From the NCBI GenBank assembly GCA_033032175.1, contig CM065311.1:1667190-1731189 (forward strand): a stretch of 64,000 nt of DNA. Direction: 5' to 3'. The position numbers were made by a program, and so were the translations under genes. Within the stretch, counting starts at the first letter, position 1; each line of letters opens with the position of its first letter. This DNA comes from Saturnia japonica. Its lineage: Eukaryota; Arthropoda; Insecta; Lepidoptera; Saturniidae. The notes beneath the pieces are model-generated. The model did no database searches and was not told the DNA's origin. It saw nothing but the letters and a program-made list of their open reading frames with translations. Of this stretch, positions 26,201 to 38,900 are shown in pieces.

Positions 26201-28019
26201 TGTAGGCAAGGTGACAGAGCGGTGCATCCGATCTACTCAGTCCTTGGCACCAAACGTATCGTAAACACATCTTCTATCGTCTGTTTCATGGATCACATCA
26301 CTGGTCCTATTGTTGTTTTAATAGCTTCTTGTGACCTACAATTCATATTTCGGCTCTGAACATTGCGTGAAATTATTTGGTATTATACACACTTAAGTTA
26401 CTTCAGGATGATAAATTGTGTTTATTATGTTTTGTGAAATGTTTTTCAGTAAACATCTCATATAATAAATACAACAGACATATATGTATACATATGCAGA
26501 ACCGTAAGGAAATTTCATCTGCAAGTACCTAATCCAGACTTAAATACTATGCACTAAATGGAATTCACACACGTGTTTTGTTCAATTAAATTCAGATAAT
26601 TTTAAATAATTAATTATTTTGTCGTAATCAAAATCTCTGGAAGTGTTTGTTTCAAAGATATTCAAATTAACTCACACTCTTTAACAATTCTAACAACATT
26701 TATTCACTCGATACAACTTACGTACAAGAAATAATTGAATAAATCAACACTATAACGACTTCACAACCGTAGTTTCACGCTTTCACTGTTTGAACAGAAA
26801 TGATTACTAGTTGAAAGCTGGTAAAAAACTAGTACCTATTATAGGTTCACTTAATATCATATTTTATGTTTGATAATCGTCATTTCACCTAGAAAGGAGA
26901 CATATACTCTTTCATACAGACATGGGCCTGGGTAAAAAAAGATATGTAAACATATGAAAGCGGTGTAAATTAATAGCTAATGCATTATCAAATAGTCACT
27001 AAAAAAAGTGGATTTTTTGTAAACTAAAAGAAGAGATTTGGGATATTTCGTAAAAGCGAAGTCATATAATAAACTTCAATTAAACTATTTTTAAAGTAAG
27101 ATTAATATTAAAAAAGGGTTATGTTTATTATCTTTTAAAGTTATTAGTTTACTTATTTTGTTGATTGTGAATTTTAATGTATTGTACGATTTTAAAAACA
27201 AAAATATATTTGATTTTATAAACCATATTTCAACTAATTAGAAATTACATTCTGGGCCCAGAAATACCCGTCTCCTTTAACTAACTCAGAAATTCGTGTA
27301 TAATTTGCCAATATTCCTATAAATTACTTTCGTGGTTATTCTAATAAGAACCAACTTTATTCTGTTATGAAAATTCAAAATAAGCTAAAAGAATTATATT
27401 TATATTTCAACAATTTTATAAATACTATAATGCAAAATTGAATGAAAATAATGCTGACTCAAAGAACCAAAAATGCCTTATCAGTCTTAGGCTCAAATAC
27501 AGAAATAATTTTAATCATTGTATAATACCTCTTTAAACTTACGGAATAACGACATATAATCAAAAGAAAGAAAAAATAAACAAAGAAGAATTGAATGTGA
27601 AGTAAAATTTATTTATTTGTACAAAAGTAGGTATGCAAATGGACATTCTTAGAAGCCATTTTAACACTGACTAATTTAAAGGATCAAAACAAATGTAAAG
27701 GATTAAGGTCACTCAGGGAGCGAACCGTCCATCAATCATCGTACGTAATATTTGTTTAGACAGAAATTATTTAAAATGAATGCCCATTGTGGCTTATTAC
27801 ACGAACTGACCTTTTGTTTTCATAACAACGTTGTATGATTTTAGGTATAACAGTTCTTATTGTTTATTTTATGGTTCAGCCAATTATCAGTCTCTAATGT
27901 CAAGGTACATGAGACATCTTTATTATAATTGAGATTATTTAATTAATGTTGATTGTAAAGAAATATACACTACAAAACACGAATACTACTACTACAAAAA
28001 GACAATTTTTAATGAAAAG
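23246..28019. other. long gene-free AT-rich stretch
   Basis: No open frame above 60 codons was found and no repeat is recognised. A small inverted repeat (TCCGCTTCCGGA with AACCCGGAAGG) lies near 25565-25600. Confidence 0.45.
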
Positions 28020-28235
28020 GAAACCCACCTTCAATTATTTTGAGGAATGCCCATGAAATTAAAATGGAACCATCCTTGAGTTATCGCCTTAACGAAAAAT
28101 AAATCATACAAATTGGTCCATAATCAAAAAGAAATTATGCTTGAACAACTATAAAAAATATTTATTTATATAATACCTATACCTACATGTGAATTGAGAA
28201 GTTCCTCCTTTTTTTGACGTCAGTTAAAAAACAAA
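28020..28235 (-). repeat. dispersed AACCGGCTTC repeat, diverged copy 2
   Basis: It aligns by eye with 22430-22630. On the - strand it reads TTAACTGACGTCAAAAAAAG, AGGAACTTCTCAATTCAC and then CTCAAGGATGGTTCCATTTT. Confidence 0.5.
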
Positions 28236-28980
28236 GCTAAATGTATTTTATTCATTTATTTTAAAACATTTTTATTAAATCACTTTCTTGTCTGTGAGTA
28301 AAATTAAAGTCATTCCCTAATAGCTAGAGAATGAAAACTTTAAATATAGCTGAAAACTTGATGTTTGTTTGGGTACAAATTTTATAATCGAACTTGACAC
28401 ATGTCTTTTTCATAATATCATCAAAATGCTTAATAACAGATTGCAAAAGTTGAATATATAAAATGGTTTAAATATAAATTAAAGAAAATAGATATACGTG
28501 TGTTCCAACAACTGCACTTGAGAGCCAGTTCTCTGCTAGGCTTGGTGTGTAACCATTTTTTAGCCCACACTTAATAGCAGGTGAGTTTGAGGTCAAATAC
28601 TCTACATTTATAAAGAAAAAATAATAAATCTAATCTATAAATTAATGGATATCATTATTTTAGTGTGAAAACAAAATAATTACCTTTATACGAGTAATAC
28701 TGAATCAACGAATACAATATGGCGCAAACCAGTGCCTAAACGTCATCATAATATATATTATATGGTAAATAGAATGCAAGTAGAAAAATCCGGTACCAAG
28801 CAATCTGCTTTTACTTTCGATGCGATGCCGACGCCACGCCACGCAGCGACCTCTTCCGCGAACGAAAGTGCTTCCATCGTCATTGTTGTGATTTTTCATC
28901 GATACATTATACTTTCTCCTATTAACGTACATAAACCATACATGAGGGACGTATCTTCATAAATACTGAATTTAACATAC

Positions 28981-29116
28981 CTACTGGCTTGGAAAAATGC
29001 TGCATTACAACCAGTAGTAAGAACAACACAATCCATATAAGGTTCGGTTCCCACGGTGTTACGCGTGTTAAATTTATTCGACCAACTCCACAAATTCGCG
29101 CACTGCGCCGCGACAT
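28981..29116 (-). CDS. candidate first coding exon with signal-anchor sequence
   Basis: An ATG at 29116, preceded by GGCGGC and an in-frame upstream TAG, opens 45 codons plus one base. They end exactly at a strong donor (G|GTATGT). The peptide starts MSRRSARICGVGR, a basic N-terminus, and has a hydrophobic run LIWIVLFLLLVVM at residues 26-38, like a signal peptide or membrane anchor. The exon is CpG-rich compared with its surroundings, as first exons often are, and a phase-1 intron after a signal peptide is common in secreted and immunoglobulin-superfamily genes. No downstream exon was found at lower coordinates, so product and reality remain unproven. Confidence 0.35.
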
Positions 29117-30194
29117 GCCGCCGTTCTCACTTTTCGTACTTGTAAACTAAGAAACAAATAGTCTCTTGAACTTTATAATGTTATATAAAATATATTATAG
29201 ATGTGTTGTCACCGTATACCGTTTTCATAGTCTATTTGCGTATATTCAGCTAAATGATTGTCTATGACTATATAATGTACGGGGTTCACTGCTAATCTTG
29301 TACCAGGCCAACACGAGTAGTATGATGGTATTTCCAAAAACCTTACGCAGGTACCGAAACGTGATAATTTTCCTATCTAGTAAAAAAATACTAACAATAA
29401 AAGCACCGAAATCCCACAAAATAAAACTTTGGGTTACATAAAAGGACAATTTCAATTTAGGCTGCTACTCAATAATTACTCTCATTTATATTTAAATGTA
29501 TCTAATTTCAATACAGAATTTATTGTTTTTTTTTTTGTATTAACTTTAACAATTTCCGTGTTTCATTACATAATTTAAATAAAACTATGTAACTAAGCTT
29601 GGCGTTTTTTCCCCTTGGGCAAGACTAATAAAAATCAACATACACTTTTTATGGTATCCGTTGTTTTAATGATAATTATACGTATCATACGAGTATGCTT
29701 AAAATAAAATTAATACATGTTTTTTCACCTTGTGAATAATACTTTTTCTTTGATTTTAGTTATTTAACGAAAAATCATTGATTTCGAATTTATTATGTCA
29801 CGAAAATATCGATATAATCAAACGATATACATCAATCACTACTAGTGTAATTTATGCCGATCAATGGCGGGAAACGCTTTCTTCCGTAATTAGTCGCTTC
29901 GTGCAAAAACTGCACATTTACTATAATGTAAGACAGTGCTATTAGAAGTATCTAGTAATTATTCGTACCTCATTCAACCAACTTTTTTTTTCATTACTAT
30001 TACGACAAATCCAACATAGATGCATATGTTGACTATTTAATTATTATCGCAGATATTGTTTATGATATGAAAATCACATGTATCCTAAATAAATCAACAA
30101 AACATATAATTTCTTTGGACTATTTCTGTCAAATACATTTTAAGCCGTAGGTACCTATTAACTCGGAATCAAGTGTCTTTTTTCGACTCTAAAA
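29117..30194. other. gene-free stretch upstream of the candidate exon
   Basis: AT-rich sequence without recognised exons. If the candidate exon at 28981-29116 is real, its promoter should lie in the first few hundred bases here. No convincing TATA box and initiator pair was seen. Confidence 0.35.
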
Positions 30195-30410
30195 AATATC
30201 TCTTCTTCTTGCTTCTGTCTTACTTAAATAGGGTCAGCATAACATATTTTCTTCCTTCATGTTGTGAATGTAGATTCTGCTTAGTATTTTACAACTCATT
30301 GCCCATCTGCCTGACGTCAACCCTTCTTAGAGTCTCCTTGTTTGTGTCTAGCTGACGATATCATATTAGCCCTTATTAAGGCCTTCCACTACTACCTAAT
30401 AAGTTTATGA
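30195..30410 (+). repeat. dispersed repeat, copy 2 of the 6985 family
   Basis: The motifs run in the same order as the first copy: TTACTTAAATAGGGTCAGC, TCTTCCTTCATG, CTGACGTCAACCC and CCACTACTACCTAATAAG. Confidence 0.5.
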
Positions 30411-31231
30411 ATATATAGTTAAAAAATTTTTAATATTATATTTATACTTTAGTATTTATTGTATTCTAAATATTACAGGTAACATTAGAGAACTCGCCAT
30501 ATCAACCAGTAATCTAGTTATTAAAACGAATCCTAAAGAAATCTATCAAACAACTTTAACAATAGTTTATATTGCAAATTTTACGGTATATCTACTGAAC
30601 CAGAGTTCCTTTGATGATAGGTAACTAATTTGAACCATGAACTTGTCCCGGTGTACTTTCTAAGAATTGCTATTGTTCTATAGTTACCGCAAAGACCATT
30701 GAACTCAAATATTTGTTTGTCGTATATAGGGATTTCAGAACATCTGTTATAATGTTGGAACACTTTATATAAACTATTACTTTTCATGCAATATCAAACC
30801 TTTATGTCTGAGGAAGCTTGCTTCCATGCGCATGTTCTACTTTTTCTACCGTTCTACCGCTGTGTTTCGAGGAGTCGTTTGATATGATGCTGTCTTTCAC
30901 CATCATACCATTTGCCATCGGCAGGCAGTTCATTCTCACAAAATGGAATCTAAATGATCGCGGACAGCAAGGTTTCACGGAGTTTTAACGCGAATGCTCT
31001 GAATGTAGAATAAGCTCCCTGGTGAAGTTCACTATGAGGTTCTTCAAAAGGGAAGTGAAAAGGTTGTGGCGTTCATTGAGTTTGACGAAATATTTTTAAG
31101 ATAAAAAATAGGGAATGCCATTAGAAAGAAAAACTCTTGTCAGAGGTTTGTATGTTAGTAAATTTGGTTTATAATATATATGTAAAACAGATTTGCAATT
31201 TTGATATGGAGCTAATCGCCCTTAAGGTTTT
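30411..31231. other. gene-free stretch with possible old repeat at 30810-31085
   Basis: The patch at 30810-31085 is less AT-rich. On the - strand it gives broken frames such as KLRETLLSAI, reminiscent of mobile-element coding relics but not assignable. Confidence 0.3.
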
Positions 31232-31345
31232 TAACAAGTCGGCATCACAGATGTTATGCTTCTGGTGTCGCAAGAGTCCAGAGGCTGCAGTAACCGCTTA
31301 CCATTAGGCGGACGGCATGCTTGTTAACTACTACTGTGATATAAA
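31232..31345 (-). repeat. dispersed repeat with GGTAAG..TTACTG core, copy 2
   Basis: The - strand reads CCGTCCGCCTAATGGTAAGC, then GCGACACCAGAAGCATAAC, aligning with the copy at 10068-10178. Confidence 0.6.
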
Positions 31346-32690
31346 AATAGATTTCCCGTATTTAGATACATACTTCCCTCTTTGTAGGGTTCCCTTTCCA
31401 GAGTAGGAATCCTATTACTCAGATTACAGTGTACATACTACTTTTAAAGCGCAATATCTTTTGAACCGTAATAGGTAGATGTTTGAAATTTTCATACAAT
31501 ATTTAATATTATATATAATATCTTTAAAAAATATAAATTATATAAAATAAAATAATAATGTGGTCCCCATAAATGATTTGAATATCGATGGGTGTATTCG
31601 ACTTGTACTTGGTCGATGTCATTAATCTGGGCAAACCAATCAAAATATGACATCTCCAATACTGTAAATATAAAGGCTTTTAAAGATATCAAAAATTGTA
31701 AAAAATCCAATTGAAGATATGACTCACCAAGATAAACTTAATGAGTGCTTATTATCTTAACTAAACACCAAAAGCATTTTTACTCTTCCAACAAAGCAGG
31801 AAATCATACACCAATTATATGGAAAAAAGTTTGTCTTCTACAAAACGTATTTAGATTAAAAAATATTTAATGTTGGAGCCATCACTATTTCGCCAGTTGG
31901 CGCCGATTAAAAAGCAAGAACAAAAAATAAATTACCAACATTTTACGATGTCTTTTTACTAGTTAAAATGTTTTCTAGATTAATTTAGGATTTCCTTAAA
32001 GCGTTCTTCGTTATTACTAAGTACCCATTACTATGTTCTTTTCATTAAAATTTCTATTTTATTTTTGTTTTTTTTTATTACTCGAACTAAGATTTAAGTG
32101 GCTTAATGTTTATCAGAAACATACGTTCAGTCTTCGGTCTTAATCTTAACCCAGGGTGTCCCCTTTTTTATAATGTTTAGGTAGATTTTTAGATGACACA
32201 TTCCGTCGCGTCGGTTCAACGACACAAATAACGTATACAACTGAACGAATAAAATGTACAAAAAATTCATTCCAACTAATTATTTTTTTCATCTCCGATT
32301 TGTCATGATTAAGTTTAAAGAGATTCATTATATTTCGAGCGTTAAGTGGTTGATAACTTTGCGTGAAAACTGTATTTGATATAGGAAAAGATGCTTACAT
32401 AATATCTATGAAATAGACCAAGGTTACCCAAATCCAGGTCCGCGGACCAGAAAGTGGCTCATCAACAGTAACTTTTTCATTTTTGAATATCATCCATACA
32501 TTTAATATACTAAATCTATGGTATCATCGAACTACTCTGTTTTGTTCATGTAAAATATATATCTACAACCTATCTCAAAACTCAAAGCATTAGGTGGCCC
32601 GCCCGTTAATATTGAATCGAAATTATAGCTCACTTCCAAAATTAATCGGGTAGCCTTGATATAGAATTAATTATTAAGTATAGATCGGTG
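31346..32690. other. gene-free stretch
   Basis: A scrap near 31375-31425 (GTAGGGTTCCCTTTCC) resembles a common insect repeat. The 72-codon - strand frame at 31492-31710 includes INDIDQVQVEYTHRY and has a possible acceptor (TTTACAG) but no recognised homology. Confidence 0.35.
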
Positions 32691-33000
32691 CTGTGGTAGG
32701 ATAGAATTACAGTTTAACCGAGAGGTGGAGGTCGAGGATCTGATTCCATACAGAACCGACATTTATATGACTATTTTATGTATGGACTTATAAGATTTCA
32801 ATGGACAGAGTGATTCATGAGAAAGGTTTAGTTGTATAATTCATTAAAATGTGTGAATTGGGTTGCTAGTTGTAATATAATGAGAGATATTTGTGCAGGC
32901 CGATAGATTACCGATCTCTCGATGGTGTATTGGATTGTACTATGCTTTCCACCAGGAACAGTACTGTCAATTTGCCGAACTTCTATAAAAAAAGTAAATA
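32690..33000 (+). repeat. degenerate SINE-like head and LINE 3'-end fragment
   Basis: The segment GTGGTAGGATAGAATTACAG with GTCGAGGATCTGATTCC downstream resembles a decayed tRNA-like promoter pair. From 32895 the sequence (GCAGGCCGATAGATTACCG and TGTCAATTTGCCGAAC) matches the 3' UTR of the element at 36047-36290. Confidence 0.4.
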
Positions 33001-33224
33001 TTTATGTAAAATAGCTGTTTGGTTTCCATATCACAAACTAATAATATTCTTAGTTCGGTAAATATTTTGATATCAATAGTTATTTTCAATTTAACGTATA
33101 ATGGTACCTTTGGCTTGAAATTTGTAAAGCAATATGTAGTCTATGTCCGCAGGTTAGCAACTAGGCATGAATCAAGTTTTTTTTTTCAGAATTCACGAAT
33201 TTTTTTAATTTGCCTAGGTTCAGA

Positions 33225-33330
33225 CTTATGTTAAGTGATGATGTGGCCTAAGATGGTAACATGCTAAGCATGGAGGGTATTTTCTTTCAAGTACAGCTGT
33301 CGTAATACCTATAGGTATATATAATATTAA
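33225..33330 (+). repeat. SINE body fragment
   Basis: GATGTGGCCTAAGATGGTAA with ACAGCTGTCGTAATACCTAT recurs in similar form at 42785-42900 (GGTAGCATGCTGTGCC, CAGCTGCCGGAACATACC). Confidence 0.4.
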
Positions 33331-34744
33331 TGGCTTATGCATTATTAATAATAAGAAAGTAAATACCTAATATTTTTATATACCATATTAAACAACTTTA
33401 AGCCTTGTTTCTCTAATAATTCGAAACGAAACGACTCGAGCGAACTAATTCAGAAACCTTCTCGGGCGTGCGCATATTATCTCAATAAAGTTTCATCACA
33501 ACAGGATGTATGTTTTAGGAACAGAACTATGCACAAACAATCAAAGAGACATTCACATAATAAATATACAGATATAGATAAGATAGATGGCAACAATAAA
33601 CTAGTTAATTAATTTGTTTTCTTAAATAAAGTAACATTTTATTTGTATATAGGTGTCAAATTTATGGTCTAGATGAAAATTCTTAAGATAACAATCAACA
33701 GAACAAACGTTAAGTGTGAAGGCGGTGGAACGCATGCGCGAGAAATGACAAAGTGGTTGGTGAACGGCACGCGTTCGGTCTACCAAGGCCGGGTGCCCGC
33801 TCACTTGCGACTCCTGCGCACGCTGGTTCAAAGACCGATTTATAATACTAATAAATTAACTAATAGTTTAGTTTATAACATATGACCTACTTCTAAAAAT
33901 TACATCTGGCAGGTTAAATATAAAATTCGTCTGTAATCTAATTTGACAGAAGAACATGCATTTAGAGACTGTTGAATTAGATAGTTGGTGAGACAATTCT
34001 GTCAAGCAGTAAACTTATTATCTATGAAAGAACTATTAAGCGTATCTGCTGTGTAGTCGCCTGAACAAAGGAAAATACCCTTGTTTAATGTTAAACATTA
34101 GTGACATCTGAAAGATTCGATTTGCATATCAGACCAAATATAGCACTAAAGGTTTATTAATATAAATATACCGCATATAAAATGAACAAAAAAATGCTGA
34201 TATTGAAACATAAATTTATATCGTACAAGAAAATCACGTTCGTTCATTATTATGGTTTTTATAATATATACCCACAATGAAACATGACCTAGTTTTTCTT
34301 TTCTAATACACGCCATGCATCAGAGGTCAGTTAATGCACCTTTATTGGAAAATAATAAAGTGTTACCTCCACACGAACCTGCTATAGTGTATTATTAGAT
34401 AAATTATCACTCTAGCGGACATAATATACAGACCGACAATAGAATTAAATTTCGAAGGATATTACATAAAATTACATGGCATTAGTATCCTGTGCACCAA
34501 TCACCGATTTAAAACTTTCACAGGTATTAATGTAACTGGATTTTATACACATTTCTTCCACAACAACGGCGCTGGTTTTTAATGCCCTTTAATCATATCC
34601 TTTGTTTTATCACTTGGCAATACACTAATTGTCATTTTGTTGTACAATGGTTGCATGATCCATGGGAAATCTAATAGGTATCACTATAAAAATCAGATCG
34701 CTATGATCCACGTCAAAACAGTTGAAGAGACATATTATTTAAAA
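33331..34744. other. gene-free stretch with GC-rich island at 33690-33850
   Basis: The island includes GGCGGTGGAACGCATGCGCG and stands out sharply. A 70-codon + frame crosses it (33673-33885) but resembles no known protein and lacks a clear splice donor. Confidence 0.35.
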
Positions 34745-34980
34745 AATGACCCATTGAAGAAAAACATTGTGATGAGACCATAGCAAAGTAGCTTGGTAGC
34801 TAGCCTGCTAGATGACTAATACTTGGGTAGCATTTCCAGTTGAAAATCTGTCACCAAGCACCTATTCGTGTATTGCAGCAGCTGCACTTAAGTACCTCTC
34901 AAAGCATCTGTGTTACTAACTTAAACCACATCTTTATTTGTGGCCTAACGCTATACCTATAAAGTAAAACTTATAAATCT
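34745..34980 (+). repeat. SINE body and tail fragment
   Basis: GAAAAACATTGTGATGAGACC parallels AAATCATTGTGATGAAACC in the SINE at 8985-9290, and the following TAGCTAGCCTGCTAG region is also shared. The tRNA-like head is missing. Confidence 0.45.
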
Positions 34981-35889
34981 ATAATGTACTAAAAAAACCT
35001 ATAAGGTATACCTAGATGATTACATGTCCGTTGATATTCTACTGAATTTATCAAATCTTTCCAAAATTGCGTTAACGGTAATCGATTAAAGGGAATTCAC
35101 TTTCCACTTCTCTAGTAATTTGAATTCGAAGTGCGAATCAAACTTTACTTTCGTTACTCATATGTAACTTCAAACATAATTGATTTCACCCATGAATAGA
35201 AAATTTTATACCATAAACGGTACCAGTATATTGAAATACAACATTGTCAATCGGTAAACATAGCCAGAAGTTGATTCTTTTCATGAATACCAATAAGAAT
35301 TCAATGTTGATTCTCAGGGCAATGCCAAGGAACGGTTTTGAGAAAACGATATTCCAATAGAGTACGTTGACGAAATACTAATGTCCGACAAATTCCTATG
35401 TCGTCATTCTTCAAATTGTCACATGAGAACTGAACACTGAGTACCGAGATGCTAAATTAACTTTTATAGATGATGATTTTTTAAGAGTAGCAAATTCGGT
35501 TAAATTAACAATATTTTATATATTTCAATAAAGTTGAGGTTTTAAAGTAAATGTACATACATAATATGTATTACGGAATTCTAATATGAATATTTAAATT
35601 CATCAACTCGTTTAGATTCTTGTCAAATTTACACAGAAGCAAAGTTGGTAAATACCGATGGTGTTATGAATGGCCGTATGGGACATGTAAATCGCTCTTG
35701 CGGTTGCCAATGCTGTAAACAATGCATGTTATTTATGATGGAGGTATTTTTCACATTTCAAAGCAATTCTTTCGCTTGGCTACATTCCAACTATGCAAAC
35801 ATGCCTACGTCAAAAATATGCCTGACGTGTTTCGAATTTCGAATGTCACTTTATGGCAATTTTTTCTAACACTTTCTGTATCTTTTCAG

Positions 35890-35962
35890 AATTGGACTTT
35901 GCGGGTTCGACAATCCACACAGAGATCAGAAGACAGATGAACTAAAAAGACACATAGGACAG
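35890..35962 (+). CDS. MH2 gene, first recognised exon
   Basis: A polypyrimidine tract ending TCTTTTCAG precedes the exon and GTAAAA follows it. One base completes a split codon, then come 24 codons beginning [13 protein letters not shown] and ending ELKRHIGQ, which aligns with the CLG...RRHIG region of Smad MH2 domains. The exon has no ATG and other frames hit stops, so it is found only through splicing and homology. The preceding exon should end with two bases of a split codon. Confidence 0.7.
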
Positions 35963-38900
35963 GTAAAATGTTTCTCATTTGTATACTATCTCGCTCACAT
36001 ATCGTTTTACAGTAACATCCATCTCTATATTAACTACAAAGTTTTCTATGTCTCATCTTTGTCGTATCGTGAAGCTGTGGAACCATCTTCCATCCAGCGT
36101 GTTCACTCCCTTTTACTATATCGGGTCCTTTAAGTATAACGTGAAGAGATATTTATGCAAGGCCACATGACAGCCGCGATGGATTGCGATTTCTGGGTCG
36201 TCGCTGTTGTGTTTTAATTGTACTGTGCTTATCATCCATAACAGATTCTATTTGCCGAGTTACTTTAATAAAACATATCGCTAATAGAAATATACTGTAA
36301 CTACAATACAATAGGTAATTATTTATATTTAAGATTTTTTAAACAATAATTCACCCTTTCTCACTTAGTATCATGTAGATCACTACATATCTAACAATAT
36401 TTTCACTCTTTCTCACTTTACGTTTAATAATATTGTATAATGATACTATTCCAAGAGCAATCTACAACGTTCACGCGAGTTCACATAATATATGCCTTTG
36501 ACTGAGTGAGTGATGGGTGACAACACATTAACAAAAAACATTGATGAGTTCACGACTTTACGAAAAATACAATCTTTACTGTACATTCCATAATCGAAAC
36601 GACCGTAAACTTTGTTCTATGGAAACGTCATGGATGATGTCACTCATCTTTCTTATAGTCAAACTTAATGATGTCACTTTGAAACAAATAATAATTATCG
36701 TACATGTGTACCTATAACTAGAATAAAAATGTATGATATCAATAAAGACAATAATAAAGTTCGTGGTCATGTGAGTAATATTGAAGTCTTTATAATATAA
36801 AAAGTAACCAAAACAAATGTATAACGGGTGATTAACAAAATTATTTTTAACATAATATACGTAAGCAAGGCAATTAAACTAGGAAGCGATGGAGTATAAC
36901 ATTTAGAAGATCTTGTTAAAAAAACTAACATAACAATCGCAAACATACATTAACAAGGCCTCGACAATGGCATGGAAATTCTGATATTCAAATGTGATGC
37001 GTCTAGCTGCCTAAAACAAGGTCGAACGGTCAAATAAGATTGAATATCAGTATATTTAGGTACGTTGTCAGTATTGTTAAAATTTACAATATTAAAACAG
37101 TTTGTTCAATGTTTGTGAACAACCTATCATTTTATCAATCAAATTGTTTACAGTTGTACTGGCAAAGTGCCTCATAATAATAATGGTAATGCTAAGAGCT
37201 TAGTAGGAAAAATAATCAAAAAGCTTTTATTATCCATATCTAATAGTTATGTTCTTGTATTATATTTACAAATATGAACTTTGAGGTCATTATGTGGCTT
37301 AAGAACCCTCTATTTGAATTACTTTGTAGGAGGAGTTTGATTTGTTACGGAGTGCTTTGTATTTATGGAATCATTTCATAATATGGATGATGCTACGTAT
37401 ATATCAAAGTAATATTCTGACTAGGAGCACATTAATCACGGACTGGTGAGCCGACGGTATTCGATACTAATATGGGACAATTAAAAACACATTACATCGA
37501 ACAGTGTACAATGTTACTACACTTCCCGCTACCGGTTTCAGAAACACTCGATTCGCTTCAACTACAACTAAGTTCATTGAATATGGCTATGAATGAGTCT
37601 TACAACATTAAAAGAAACTGAACATATTAGAGAAACTGAAAACAACGAAAATTCCAAGAGGATAATTCAAATTAAAACAAATATTAAATATGACTTAAAA
37701 GAAGGTAAACAAATACAAGGTTTCTTATGATGATTGTATATAAACAAAAAATACACAAAATGCACTCTGAATCTAAACAAACAAGGAAGTCGTAACAGAT
37801 TCAGTAAGATATTATCAGTTCGTGCATAACGCAGATTCGTGTATGGCTTTTGCTTTCTGTTCCTTTACAAGTGATAAGGTATTCATAAAACGCAGACAAA
37901 GATCAAATACACTTAAATATTGTTTAAATAGGGTTGAAACTAATCCATTCGTCTAGGCATCGATACTTATACCGCTGGATATAATTATGTCCAAACTACT
38001 GGGGTTAGGAACATGTAAATTTGCATACGGGTTCTTTTTACACTCTAGGTGAGCATTAAAGTAGGATTTTTGTAAATTCGACCCCTAAGAGGATGAAAAC
38101 AGGGATAAAAGTTTGTATGAAAATCCGTTATTTTTGAAGATAGATCTGTGAAAATTGGTATTTAGCAGTTCAGTTAAAAAGTAAATCACGCGAGATAAGC
38201 GCTAGTCAATAACACATTGTTAGTTATGTACAAGAATGCACAATATTAACTACTGAATGCTTCACCCATTATGAAAAAAGTCTTTAGATCAGTATTCAAT
38301 TTTCATTATTTTAGGTCAAAATTCCTTACAATTAAAACACTGAGCTTACTACCTCTAATTTGTTTTTTTTTTTTTTTTCGTTTAGTCTATTTTTTGTGTT
38401 CAAAAATGTTAATTTAATTAATCGATTCTATTGAACGAATATTAATCGTTTATATTGTACAAATAAATCTGTTTTCAATTTATTTTCCACTTTTTTTATT
38501 GCGTTTCTCTAAATATGTCCATGAGTGTAGTAATATTATATAACTTTATTATAGTCAAAGTAAAGTTTACTAATAAATGTGAAAGTCTTCAAACTTAGAA
38601 TTCTTTAATAGTCGTTTATATAAAACAAGGAATGTCGCATTTTGTTATGCTCGAGCATATAAGTTAAGGTCACTTATGTCATAGGTCAGATGATTATTGG
38701 CACCTATTCTATTTTTGAACACATCAAGCGTGATAATAAATCATGTTAGAATAAAAACCATAACGCCTCGAGGCAATGACCTTGCGTTTGTCAGTTAAGG
38801 ACATCACATCAGATTCTGATGTCATGAGCTAACTAACGGTCATTCGTGGAGACAGTACCCCGGCTTCTCGTGTTAAAGGTGATTGCCCGGGATTGCGAAT

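Noticed and set aside
26195..26260. tRNA-like segment (GTGACAGAGCGGTGCATCC)
   Set aside because: A box A-like piece was seen, but no box B at the right distance and no stems.
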